A stretch of DNA of 64,000 nucleotides, taken from NCBI GenBank assembly GCA_026126165.1, contig JAHCJR010000003.1, positions 1 through 64,000 of the forward strand, in the 5' to 3' direction. The notes below the pieces were generated by a model. The model did no database searches. It saw only the letters and a program-made list of their open reading frames with translations, and was not told the DNA's origin. A program made the position numbers and the translations under genes. The first letter of the stretch is position 1, and every line of letters starts with the position of its first letter. This document shows, piece after piece, positions 19,363-27,978 of this stretch. Source of the stretch: Alphaproteobacteria bacterium. GTDB lineage: Bacteria > Pseudomonadota > Alphaproteobacteria > Ferrovibrionales > Ferrovibrionaceae.

Positions 19363-19368
19363 TATAAT
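19363..19368 (+). promoter_or_regulatory. Candidate -10 element of the dppA-dppB transcript
   Basis: A perfect TATAAT lies 52 bases before the binding-protein ATG. No good -35 match is found at 17 bases; TTGCGC at 19343 is only 14 bases away. A short inverted repeat GTAGT/ACTAC at 19298-19317 lies upstream in the same divergent intergenic region and might bind a regulator. Confidence 0.35.
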
Positions 19369-19420
19369 CTTGTTCCAATGCCATCATAAATTACCAATAA
19401 CAGGGGAAAGGAATACGGAG

Positions 19421-21025
19421 ATGGGCAGGACGAAATCTGTATTTCGCGGCGTGCTTCTGGGCTCGGTTTCGGCGCTGTTCCTCGTTCACGCGGCTGCGAC
19501 GCCTGCCTCGGGGGAGAGCGTGCTGCGCGCGTCCATGCATGCGGATGTCAGGACGCTCGATCCGCACTGGACGACACAGACCATTGCCGGCATTCACGGC
19601 ATGCTGGTCTACGACACCCTGTTCGGCGTCGACGACGAACTGGTCCCGAAGCCGCAGATGGTGGGCGACTACAAGATCAGCGACGACCGCAAGACATATA
19701 CTTTCACCCTGCGCGAAGGGCTGAAGTTCCATGACGGGACGCCGGTCACGACCAACGACGTGATCGCCTCGCTCAAGCGCTGGGGCGCCAAGGACCAGGC
19801 GGCGCGCGCCATGATGGGTTACGTGAGCGCGCTGGAGAAGGTGGACGAACGCACCTTCCGCATGGTCCTGACCGAGCCTTACGGACTTGTGCTCGACACG
19901 CTCGGCAAGACCGGCACGATGGTTCCGATCATCATGCGCGAGAAGGATGCGAAGACCGAGGGCAACGCGCAGGTGACCGAGGCAATCGGGTCCGGCCCCT
20001 TCCGGATGCTGAAGGAGCAATGGGTTCCCGGCAGCAAGACGGTCTATGTCAAGAACGCGGATTACGTGCCGCGCAAGGAGGCGCCGTCCGGCTTCTCCGG
20101 CGCCAAGGTGCCCAGGGTTGATCGCATCGAGCTGCTGTGGATTGCCGATGCGCAGACGCGCATGCAGGCGCTGATCGCTGGCGAGATCGATTTCCTGGAA
20201 CAGCCATCCGTCGACTTCGTGCCGATTCTCGAGCAGACGCCGAACGTCAAGGTGATACGCACCGGCTCGGTGGACAGTCACTGGGGAACCATTCGCATCA
20301 ATCATCTGCATCCCCCGTTCGACAAGCCGGAGGCACGGCAGGCGCTCTATCACCTGGTCAAGCAGGAGGATTTCCTGCAGACCATCGTCGGAAATCCGCA
20401 GTATTACCGGGTCTGCTACAGCTTCATCACCTGCGGCACGGCCTATGCCGACGAGACCGGAAAGGAACAGGTCGGAGACTACAATCCGAAGAAGGCGCTC
20501 GAGAAGCTGAAGGCGGCCGGTTACAAGAACGAGCCGATTTCCGTGCTCGCGGCGACGGATCACCATACGATCACGCCGGCCTCCCAGGTTCTTCTGGCCA
20601 GCATGCGGGCGGCCGGGATCAACGTCGATGCGGTTTCCATCGACTGGGGTTCGGTGGTGGCGCGGCGGGCCAAGCGCGAGAAGCCGGAAGCTGGCGGCTG
20701 GAACATCTTCGTCACCACGTCGTCCGGCGTTTCCTCGCTGAATCCGGCTCTCAACACCTGGCTCGGCGCAGGGTGCGAGAAGGCCAATGTCGGCTGGCCA
20801 TGCGATGAGGAACTCGACCGGCTGCGTGCCCAGTTCGCCTTCGCCGGAAGCGTCGAGGAGCGCAAGCAGATCGCGAGGAAGATCCAGGAACGCGCCGTGC
20901 ATGTGGTGCCCTACATCATCTTCGGTCAGTGGACGCAGCCGCTCGCTTACCGCTCGGACAAGATCGACGGCATCGTTCCGGTGACCGGCACCACGGTGTT
21001 CTGGAACATCGCGAAGAAGGGCTGA
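19421..21025 (+). CDS. dppA: Peptide/solute ABC transporter substrate-binding protein (SBP_bac_5, DppA type)
   Basis: A 534-residue periplasmic binding protein. ATG 19421 is chosen because it begins a good signal peptide (MGRTKSVFRG, hydrophobic core, cleavage near ASGES) with GGAG just upstream; the frame extends 26 codons further but that part has no signal character. Family features include ASMHADVRTLDPHWTT, the LREGLKFHDGTPVTTNDV motif and a typical C-terminal IVPYIIFGQ region. It starts the rightward half of the transporter: permease DppB follows after a strong hairpin. Substrate probably a peptide or peptide-like compound, by context with the M81 peptidases. Confidence 0.92.
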   Translation: MGRTKSVFRGVLLGSVSALFLVHAAATPASGESVLRASMHADVRTLDPHWTTQTIAGIHGMLVYDTLFGVDDELVPKPQMVGDYKISDDRKTYTFTLREGLKFHDGTPVTTNDVIASLKRWGAKDQAARAMMGYVSALEKVDERTFRMVLTEPYGLVLDTLGKTGTMVPIIMREKDAKTEGNAQVTEAIGSGPFRMLKEQWVPGSKTVYVKNADYVPRKEAPSGFSGAKVPRVDRIELLWIADAQTRMQALIAGEIDFLEQPSVDFVPILEQTPNVKVIRTGSVDSHWGTIRINHLHPPFDKPEARQALYHLVKQEDFLQTIVGNPQYYRVCYSFITCGTAYADETGKEQVGDYNPKKALEKLKAAGYKNEPISVLAATDHHTITPASQVLLASMRAAGINVDAVSIDWGSVVARRAKREKPEAGGWNIFVTTSSGVSSLNPALNTWLGAGCEKANVGWPCDEELDRLRAQFAFAGSVEERKQIARKIQERAVHVVPYIIFGQWTQPLAYRSDKIDGIVPVTGTTVFWNIAKKG

Positions 21026-21061
21026 CCTTCCTCGCGCGATCCCTGTTGACGATCCGTCACC

Positions 21062-21087
21062 GCGGCGGCCGCCTTCGCGGCCGCCGC
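21062..21087 (+). terminator. Strong hairpin between dppA and dppB
   Basis: An 11-base perfect inverted repeat (GCGGCGGCCGC, loop CTTC, then its complement) lies 36 bases after the binding-protein stop. There is no T-run, so it more likely protects or attenuates the upstream mRNA than terminates fully. This is a common way to keep a binding protein in excess over its permease. Confidence 0.5.
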
Positions 21088-21107
21088 CCTTCGCTCCGGA
21101 GACCGGC

Positions 21108-22049
21108 ATGGGCGCCTATATAGTCCGGCGGCTGCTGGCCACCTTTCCGGTCATGGCGGTGGTGGCAGTGTTCGTATTCCTCCTGCTGCGGCTCGCGCCG
21201 GGTGATCCGGCCGCGCTGATTGCGGGAGACGACGCCACCAGCGCGGATATCGATGCGATCCGCGCCAAGCTCGGGCTCGACCTGCCGATCTGGGAGCAGT
21301 TCGTCCTGTGGATCGCCGATATCCTGCGCGGCGACCTCGGCGTCTCGATCTTTTCAAACCTGCCGGTCACGGTCCTGATCGGCCAGCGGCTAGAACCCAC
21401 GCTCATGCTGATGCTGGCAACCCTGTTCGTGGCGGTGACGCTGGCGATTCCGCTTGGCGTCCTCGCCGCATGGAAGGCTCGGACGGCGATCGACCGGATA
21501 GTCATGGTCTTTTCCGTTCTCGGCTTTGCGGTACCCGTATTCCTGGCTGGCTATGTGCTGATCTATGTGTTTTCGATCCAGCTCCGCTGGCTGCCAGTCC
21601 AGGGTTATCGCCCGCTCGCCCAGGGGCTCTGGCCCTGCTTGCAGGGCCTCATCCTGCCGGCGATCGCGCTCGGGACAACCTACATGGCGCTGATCGCCCG
21701 GATCACCCGCGCCTCCATGCTCGAAGTGCTGGCGCAGGACTATATCCGCACCGCGAATGCGAAAGGGTTGGCGACACGGCGGGTTCTGCTGCTGCATGCG
21801 CTCAAGAACGCATCTGTCCCGATTGTGACTGTAATTGGCATCGGCATTGCCCTGCTGATTTCCGGCGTCGTGATCACGGAGACGGTGTTCAACATTCCCG
21901 GCCTAGGCCGCCTTACGGTCGATGCGGTGCTCAAGCGGGATTACCCGATCGTGCAGGGCCTGATCCTGGTGTTCGCCGGGGTGAAGGTTCTGATAAACCT
22001 GATGATCGATCTCTCCTATGTCTTTCTCGATCCGCGCATCCGCTACTGA
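21108..22049 (+). CDS. dppB: Dipeptide/oligopeptide ABC transporter permease (DppB/OppB type)
   Basis: A 313-residue inner-membrane permease with six hydrophobic helices and the OppB-type N-terminus (YIVRRLLATFPVM, then LRLAPGDPAALIAG). The EAA docking loop is YIRTANAKGLATRRVLLLHALKNA. It is the missing partner of the DppC-type permease encoded on the other strand at 15217-16089; no second ATPase or DppC gene lies on this strand. The ATG at 21108 follows GGAGACCGGC. A weak inverted repeat (AACAGT/ACTGTT, 22076-22095) lies after its stop and may mark the transcript end. Confidence 0.93.
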   Translation: MGAYIVRRLLATFPVMAVVAVFVFLLLRLAPGDPAALIAGDDATSADIDAIRAKLGLDLPIWEQFVLWIADILRGDLGVSIFSNLPVTVLIGQRLEPTLMLMLATLFVAVTLAIPLGVLAAWKARTAIDRIVMVFSVLGFAVPVFLAGYVLIYVFSIQLRWLPVQGYRPLAQGLWPCLQGLILPAIALGTTYMALIARITRASMLEVLAQDYIRTANAKGLATRRVLLLHALKNASVPIVTVIGIGIALLISGVVITETVFNIPGLGRLTVDAVLKRDYPIVQGLILVFAGVKVLINLMIDLSYVFLDPRIRY

Positions 22050-22159
22050 TCGCTCTCGGGGCTGAGCCCTGTGTTAACAGTTTGTAGAGACTGTTCTCCC
22101 TAACCTTGCCGGAGAGGAATATCACAGGCGCTGGGCATGCTTGCCCGAGCGGGGCAGCC

Positions 22160-24412
22160 GTGTCGAAAAACCCCATCGAGCCGGATACGACGAGCGAGCC
22201 CGGAATGCGAGCGACCGGCACGGCCGGCGGTGCCAGGCAGTTGCGACTAAGGCTGAGCTTCCGCGCTTCCATCATGGCGGTATCGCTGGTGACGATCCTC
22301 GTCACTTCGGCTGCCGTCCACTTTCCCTGGCATTTCACCTCGCGCGAGAACAACGCCCAGATCGTCGGCACGCTCAACCAGACCATTCTCGATGGAATCC
22401 GGCGCGAGATCGACGAGCTGTTCCGGTCCACGGAGGTGGCGCAGCAGACCGTGCTCGAACTGCTCGAGAAGGACATCGTGCGCATCGAGGACAGGGAACG
22501 ACGCGAGCAGATGATGTTCGGCTTCCTGCGGGCGAACCGGCATTTCTCCTGGGTCAGCTTCGGGCGGCCAGATGGAAACTTCTACGGGGCGCAGCGTCGC
22601 GACGAGGACAATTTCCGGCTGGTCGAGAGTATCTGGAGCGCCGACCGGGCCGAGGCGACACGGACGGAGGCTTACTATGCAAGCGATGGCGAAGGCATAT
22701 TCGCCACGCAGACCAAAGTGAAGACGAACGACTATTTCGCACCGGGCCGCGAATGGTACCGGCTGGCGGTGGACAGCGCCGGCCAGCATGTCTGGACGGA
22801 TGTCTATGTTTTTGCATCCAGCGGCAAGCCCGGCATCAATTCCGCCATCACGTTCGATCGCGACGGCGAACTGGTCGGGGTCGTCAGCATCGCCATCGAG
22901 CTGGACCGCATCTCCACCTATCTGCGCGAACTGCGGATCGCCGAAGGGGGCCAGGCCTTCATCGTCAACCGGGAAGGGGAGATCATCGCCTTTAGCGACC
23001 CGGCCGAGGTGACCACGGCCAGTGGCACCGAATACCGTTTCCTCCGCAAGCTCGGCGAATCCTGGAATCCAGTCCTGCGCATCGCCAATCTCGCCATTAA
23101 GGGTTCCGGCATCGACCTGAACGGTGTTTCGGCGCCCGTGCAGGCGATCCAGGTCGGACCGGAGGACCACGAGCGCTACTTCGTCACCATGGCGCCGGCA
23201 GGCAGGCGGGACTGGCTGATCGGGACGGTCATTCCGGAACGCGATTTCATGACCGGCATCGAACGCAATCAGGAGCGCCTACTCTATACCATACTTGCCG
23301 CAGTGGTCCTGGTGGTCCTGGTCGCGGCGGGCGTCTCGCGCTGGCTCTTCATCCATCCGATCACGCGGATGATCCGCCAGAGCGCGCGCATCAGGCGTTT
23401 CGATACGGGCTCCATAGAGCCGGTCCCTTCGCTGATCTCCGAACTCGAGGGTCTGTCGGCTGCTCAAGTGAGCATGGCGCAGGGACTTGAATCCTTCCGT
23501 CGCTACCTTCCGGCGGACCTGCTGCAGACGCTGATGGAACAGGGCGTGGCGGCCGAGGTGGGCGGCGAGCGCCGCACAATGACCGTGCTCTTCATGGATC
23601 TCGCCAACTTCACGACCTTGACCGAGCGCATGGGTCATCGCATCCTGCCCATGCTTGGCGACTATCTCGGCGCCATGTCGAAGGGCCTCATCGCCCATCG
23701 GGCGACGATCGACAAGTTCATCGGCGACGCGGTCATGGCTTTCTGGGGCGCTCCGCGGTTCAACGAGGAGCATCCGACCGATGCCTGCCGCGCCGCGCTC
23801 GACTGTCAGCGCCGCATGGCGGAACTCAAGGCCCGCTGGCGAGGCATGGGCCTGCCGGAGCTCGATGTGCGCATCGGCATCAATACCGGCCGGGTGGTAG
23901 TGGGGAATATCGGCTCGGCCGAACGGCTCGATTACACGGTGATCGGCGATCCGGTCAATCTGGCGAGCCGCCTGGAAGGTCTCAACAAGCTCTACGGCAC
24001 GGGTATCATCATCGGACAATCGACTTACGAGCTGGCGAAATACGATATCGTCGCCCGGCGCCTCGACTACGTGAATGTCAAGGGCAAGGATGAGACCATC
24101 GCCGTGTATGAACTGTTGGAGATGGCGGATGGACCGATGGAACGGCCATCCGTGGACTGGATCCGCGCCTATGAGGAGGGGCTCGAGTTCTACCGGGGCG
24201 GCGAATACGAGCGGGCGCAGCACTGTTTCCGGCGCGCCATCGACCTTCGCGGCGGCGATGCGCCTGCTGCGCGCTATGTGGATTTGTGCGCGCAGAAACT
24301 CATGCGCGCCGCCCGTCCCCGGCGGCCATCGGCCGGGCGCCGATCCGCCACCGGCGCGACGCCAATTCCCTTGCCCTCGCCGCGCGAGACGCGGCGCGGC
24401 GGCGCGGACTGA
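22160..24412 (+). CDS. Membrane adenylate/guanylate cyclase with extracytoplasmic Cache sensor
   Basis: About 750 residues (from GTG 22160; a TTG at 22106 or ATG at 22205 are alternatives). Order: short cytoplasmic N-terminus, transmembrane helix near 36-55, a large double-Cache-like periplasmic sensor (about 75-365, with REWYRLAVD and WTDVYVFASSG), a second helix near 373-397, a HAMP-like linker, and a class III cyclase domain (about 465-645). Metal aspartates are D480 (LFMDLANF) and D523 (FIGDAVMAFWG); YTVIGDPVNLASRLEG carries Thr at the base-recognition site, as in class IIIb adenylate cyclases. A C-terminal TPR-like helical tail follows. It should make cAMP in response to a periplasmic ligand. 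It converges on the next operon with a 36-base gap. Confidence 0.9.
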   Translation: MSKNPIEPDTTSEPGMRATGTAGGARQLRLRLSFRASIMAVSLVTILVTSAAVHFPWHFTSRENNAQIVGTLNQTILDGIRREIDELFRSTEVAQQTVLELLEKDIVRIEDRERREQMMFGFLRANRHFSWVSFGRPDGNFYGAQRRDEDNFRLVESIWSADRAEATRTEAYYASDGEGIFATQTKVKTNDYFAPGREWYRLAVDSAGQHVWTDVYVFASSGKPGINSAITFDRDGELVGVVSIAIELDRISTYLRELRIAEGGQAFIVNREGEIIAFSDPAEVTTASGTEYRFLRKLGESWNPVLRIANLAIKGSGIDLNGVSAPVQAIQVGPEDHERYFVTMAPAGRRDWLIGTVIPERDFMTGIERNQERLLYTILAAVVLVVLVAAGVSRWLFIHPITRMIRQSARIRRFDTGSIEPVPSLISELEGLSAAQVSMAQGLESFRRYLPADLLQTLMEQGVAAEVGGERRTMTVLFMDLANFTTLTERMGHRILPMLGDYLGAMSKGLIAHRATIDKFIGDAVMAFWGAPRFNEEHPTDACRAALDCQRRMAELKARWRGMGLPELDVRIGINTGRVVVGNIGSAERLDYTVIGDPVNLASRLEGLNKLYGTGIIIGQSTYELAKYDIVARRLDYVNVKGKDETIAVYELLEMADGPMERPSVDWIRAYEEGLEFYRGGEYERAQHCFRRAIDLRGGDAPAARYVDLCAQKLMRAARPRRPSAGRRSATGATPIPLPSPRETRRGGAD

Positions 24413-24448
24413 TCTATCGTTTGGCGTCGGTGACGGGCGGCTGGCGGT

Positions 24449-25624
24449 TCAACGGGCCGCTGCCTGGAGCGGCAGGATGCGCTTGCCGCCCTGCCGGACG
24501 AGCCGGCCCTCCGGGTCGATCACCGTTCCGGCCCGCTCGAAGAAATCGAAAGGAATCTTGAGGCCGATGGCGCGGGCGCGCTCGAAGCTGATGGCGATGT
24601 CCGGCGGCGTGACGATGCCGACCGGCAGTTCGCCGGGCCGCGCTGTTCCGTCCAGAACATGGCCGGCATAGACGGCGGCGAGATAGGCGTTGCTCTCGAA
24701 GCTCACGCCGATGGAAATGACCGCACTATCCTTCCCCGGCTGAACAATGTCCGGAACGGCGCTCAGGACCGGGAGACGGCCTGCTGCCTGGTTGATGACG
24801 GCAATCTCCTGGAATACCGAGGTGCTGCCGGTGATCCAGAGGGCGCTGTGCGCGAGAGCGGGGTCGGTTTCGCGCATGCGCTCGAGCGCCGCCGGGATCA
24901 GTTCGCGCAATTCGCGGCTGGCCTGCTCGGGGTCGCGAACCGCAACCTCGATGGCACGCAGCCCCTCGCGCTCCGCCGCCGCGATCAGCGGCCGGGACTG
25001 GGTCTGCACGGCACTCTGATTGTCGGCATCGACGAGCACGGCGAGCGCGCGCAGGCCGGGCATGAGCTTGCGGATATAGGCAAGCTGCACATCGACCGAC
25101 ATGTTGAGGGAGGTGAAGGCGAAGTTGGTCTGCGAGCCCTTCTCGTAGTGCGCGATCTGCCCCAGCTCCACGGGGTCCTTGGCACAGACGCTGAGCACGG
25201 GTATCGCACCGCCGCGATAGTGCGCGTGAAGCCAGGCGACGCTGTCGGATCCCATCGCGAGGATAAGATCGGCTGCGATCGTCTCCGCCCGGGCGAGGGC
25301 CGCGCGGCCGCGATGATCCCGCCGCTTGAAGTTGAAGGCCTCGAAGATGATATTGTCGCCGCGCTGGCGGAAGTATTCGAGCATGCGCGACATTGCCGTG
25401 TCGTAGGCGCTCGACTGACGGGGGTAGAGGACGAGCACGCTTCTCGCGGGCGCGCGCCCTGCATTGACCGGCTGAATGCGTACCCGTCGGTCGTCCAGTT
25501 CCGTCGCGATCCAGTTTCGCGCCGCTTCCTCGCTCAGCGCGAACCAGTCGCTGACCGGCAGCATCTCGGCGCGAAGCGGGCCGGCGAGCAGAAGGATGGC
25601 GAACAGCGCGAGGATCGGCCTCAT
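24449..25624 (-). CDS. ABC-type substrate-binding protein (ABC_sub_bind/DUF534-like), without its own transporter
   Basis: A 391-residue exported protein starting at ATG 25624, which begins a signal peptide (MRPILALFAILLLAGPLRAE) and overlaps the upstream MFS-fusion stop as ATGA. The body has two Rossmann-like halves: SVLVLYPRQSSAYDTAMSRM, ADLILAMGSDSVAW, VLSVCAKDPVELG, then VLVDADNQSAVQTQS and a C-terminal TPPDIAISFERARAIGLKIP. This resembles the periplasmic TrpX-like binding proteins. No ABC permease or ATPase is near, so it may feed ligand to the MFS fusion or act as a sensor. Translational coupling makes joint function likely. It is the last gene of the operon. Confidence 0.75.
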   Translation of the reverse strand: MRPILALFAILLLAGPLRAEMLPVSDWFALSEEAARNWIATELDDRRVRIQPVNAGRAPARSVLVLYPRQSSAYDTAMSRMLEYFRQRGDNIIFEAFNFKRRDHRGRAALARAETIAADLILAMGSDSVAWLHAHYRGGAIPVLSVCAKDPVELGQIAHYEKGSQTNFAFTSLNMSVDVQLAYIRKLMPGLRALAVLVDADNQSAVQTQSRPLIAAAEREGLRAIEVAVRDPEQASRELRELIPAALERMRETDPALAHSALWITGSTSVFQEIAVINQAAGRLPVLSAVPDIVQPGKDSAVISIGVSFESNAYLAAVYAGHVLDGTARPGELPVGIVTPPDIAISFERARAIGLKIPFDFFERAGTVIDPEGRLVRQGGKRILPLQAAAR

Positions 25625-27978
25625 GCGGCCACCGGGACCGGCCGCGCGTTGCGTTCCGGCGTCGAGAAGAGCAAGGTGAGGATGGCGAGGCCGGCGGCGA
25701 CCCATAGGAAGGCGGTGCCAGTCGTGCCGGAAAGCATGAGCGCCTGGCCGGCGACCAGCGGGCCGGCGATATGGCCGGTGCGCTCCAGCAGTCGATAGCT
25801 TGCCGTCACGCGGGCCTCGCCGATACGGGCGGCGAGGCTGCCATTGGCCACGTGGCTCACGATCGGGGCGTTGATGCAGCCATGGGCGATTCCGGTGGCG
25901 AAACTAGCCAGCGCCGCGCCGGCCATGGCGATGGACGCCCCGTTGCCGCCATTTGTGCCGTACATGATCGCTGCCGCCAGGCCGACAAGACCTAGTGCGG
26001 AGAGCGCGCCGCCGGCCAGGACGACCGGCTTGGGGCGCCCGAGCCGATCGCAGAGGCGCGCGGCCGGTCCGGTGCAGAGCAGTACGCCCAGGGCATAGAG
26101 CATGATGATCTGCCCGATATCGTCCTGCGCGAAGCCCGCGCTGCCGAGCATGATCGGCAGTGCGAATACGATGCAGCCGGTCATGACCATCTTGGCGGGA
26201 ATTCCGGCTGCGAGCATGGCCTTGAGGAAATCGGCATCGGTCAGGATCGTGCCCAGCTCGCGCCAGGTGCCCCGGCGGCGGATCGTCGATGGCGTGGCCA
26301 TGACCAGTCGCGGGAAACGAACGAAGATCAGGAACGCCAGCCCCGCGGCGATCGCCAGGGCGATATGAATGACCCCGTCTGGTCCGAGATAGACCACAAG
26401 GAGCGAGCCGATCGCCACTCCGGAGATCATGCCGCCCTGGAACCCGGTGACGATCACCGATGCGGCGGCGGCTTTCCGTCCGATTCCGGCCTCGTTCAGC
26501 AGGGCTTGCTGCACGGCAATGAAGATGAAGCCCTGGCCAAGGCCGGCGGCCAGACGTGCCGTCAGCACCAGCGCGAGCCGTTCCTGCGCGAGCGCGAGCA
26601 GGAGGAAACTCGCGAGGATCGCAGCGGCGCCGGCCAGCATGACCGGCCGCGCGCCGAGCCGCGCGGTGAGCGAGGATGCGGGCATGAGGCTGAGCGCGAA
26701 CATGAGAAAGTAGGACATGAACAGCAGCGAGACCGCATGACCGCCGAGCCCGGCCACCTGCGCGATGTTCTGCAGGACCCCGGGAAGGAACGGGTAGATC
26801 ATGTGCTCGATGAAGACGGCGCCGAAGAAAACCGGGTGAATGACCGAAGCGGCCGCGGTCCCGTCGCGTGCCGGAGGTCCTTCGCGCCCGTCGCGGGCGG
26901 TTGCGGCAAGCTGGAGAAAGACCGCCGCCAGGAGTGCCGACGCGACGAAGAGCGCGGCGAAACTTCTGATCCCGCGCAGGAGCTGCGACCAGACCGCATC
27001 GGCCGGCAGGACGACGAAGGCCCGGGAATGGCCCAGCGGATCGATGGCGCGACCATGCTCGAAGCTCCAGCGCTGGTCGCGCCAGGGCTGGCCGGCCTGG
27101 CCGGGGTCGCTGTGGATCACGGCGATGCCGTCGACCACGAGCGCGGCAGCGGCGATGTCCGGGTTGTTCCGGCGATATTCGGCGAAGGTCTGGTCCAGGC
27201 CGGTCACGTCGGCGGTCGTGAGGCCAAGTTCGATCAGGCTGGCCAGCCGATGCCCAAGCGACGCACCGAGCGCCCGTGCCTTCGCCTGCACGCCGTCGGC
27301 GTAAAGCTGGATCATGGTGGCCAGCACCGCCGCCGCCATCGCGCAGAAGAACGCGGCGAGGACTACCTGCCGCAACCTTGCGGGCGCTACATTCCATCTG
27401 CGAGCCAGGATGGCGCAGGCGAACGGAAAGGCACAGGCCAGCAGGATGGCGAGCGGCAGTAGTGGCGCGAAGGCCCGGTCGATGTCCGCGCGCAGGCGGG
27501 ATTCGGGCATCGAGACGATGATCTCGCCCACCGTCTCGAAGCGATTGTGCAGCGGGCGCGCCACCTGCAGATGTCCTGCGCCGCGCCGTGCATCGATCGT
27601 ATTGGGCTGCCGCGCGCTCCTGGCGCCGTCGGCTGGTATCGCCGCGAGATCGGCGGGGCCGACGGCGAAAACCTGCCTGCCGGTCCGATCCAGGACCAGG
27701 ATTCCCTCGATCGTTTCGTCGGATTCGAGGATGCTCCGGGCAATGGTATCGAAGCCGGCGAACTGCTCCAGCGGTAGCCCGGCCTGGACGTGCGGGTCCA
27801 TGGCGCCGGCAAGCAACTCGCCCTGGGCGGCCAGCTTCTCGAACTGGAAGCGTGGCTGGACGCGGGAGACCTCGCTCCAGCCGATATACAGCAGCAACAG
27901 GAGCGAGGCAGCGGCGACGCAAGCGAGGATCGGAAAGCCGGCAATGCCGGCATGGATCGCACTCCGAAGGCTGGTCAA
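25621..27978 (-). CDS. MFS transporter fused to N-terminal extracytoplasmic sensor domains
   Basis: A 785-residue protein, nearly twice the usual MFS length. Order: helix 13-33; a periplasmic domain about 34-170 with Cache/PAS-like strands (EGILVLDRTGRQVFAVG, then VARPLHNRFETVGEIIVSMPES); two helices near 172-192 and 204-226; a second periplasmic domain 227-338 (AAAALVVDGIAVIHSDPG); a helix near 339-358; and a 12-helix MFS transporter from about 380 to the end with the loop-like RLGARP and DRLGRPKP motifs. The start is TTG 27978, overlapping the ATP-grasp stop as TTGA, preceded by GGAG. A ligand-gated transporter or transceptor is a reasonable inference. The fusion is continuous, with no sign of frameshift. 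Confidence 0.82.
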   Translation of the reverse strand: MTSLRSAIHAGIAGFPILACVAAASLLLLLYIGWSEVSRVQPRFQFEKLAAQGELLAGAMDPHVQAGLPLEQFAGFDTIARSILESDETIEGILVLDRTGRQVFAVGPADLAAIPADGARSARQPNTIDARRGAGHLQVARPLHNRFETVGEIIVSMPESRLRADIDRAFAPLLPLAILLACAFPFACAILARRWNVAPARLRQVVLAAFFCAMAAAVLATMIQLYADGVQAKARALGASLGHRLASLIELGLTTADVTGLDQTFAEYRRNNPDIAAAALVVDGIAVIHSDPGQAGQPWRDQRWSFEHGRAIDPLGHSRAFVVLPADAVWSQLLRGIRSFAALFVASALLAAVFLQLAATARDGREGPPARDGTAAASVIHPVFFGAVFIEHMIYPFLPGVLQNIAQVAGLGGHAVSLLFMSYFLMFALSLMPASSLTARLGARPVMLAGAAAILASFLLLALAQERLALVLTARLAAGLGQGFIFIAVQQALLNEAGIGRKAAAASVIVTGFQGGMISGVAIGSLLVVYLGPDGVIHIALAIAAGLAFLIFVRFPRLVMATPSTIRRRGTWRELGTILTDADFLKAMLAAGIPAKMVMTGCIVFALPIMLGSAGFAQDDIGQIIMLYALGVLLCTGPAARLCDRLGRPKPVVLAGGALSALGLVGLAAAIMYGTNGGNGASIAMAGAALASFATGIAHGCINAPIVSHVANGSLAARIGEARVTASYRLLERTGHIAGPLVAGQALMLSGTTGTAFLWVAAGLAILTLLFSTPERNARPVPVAA

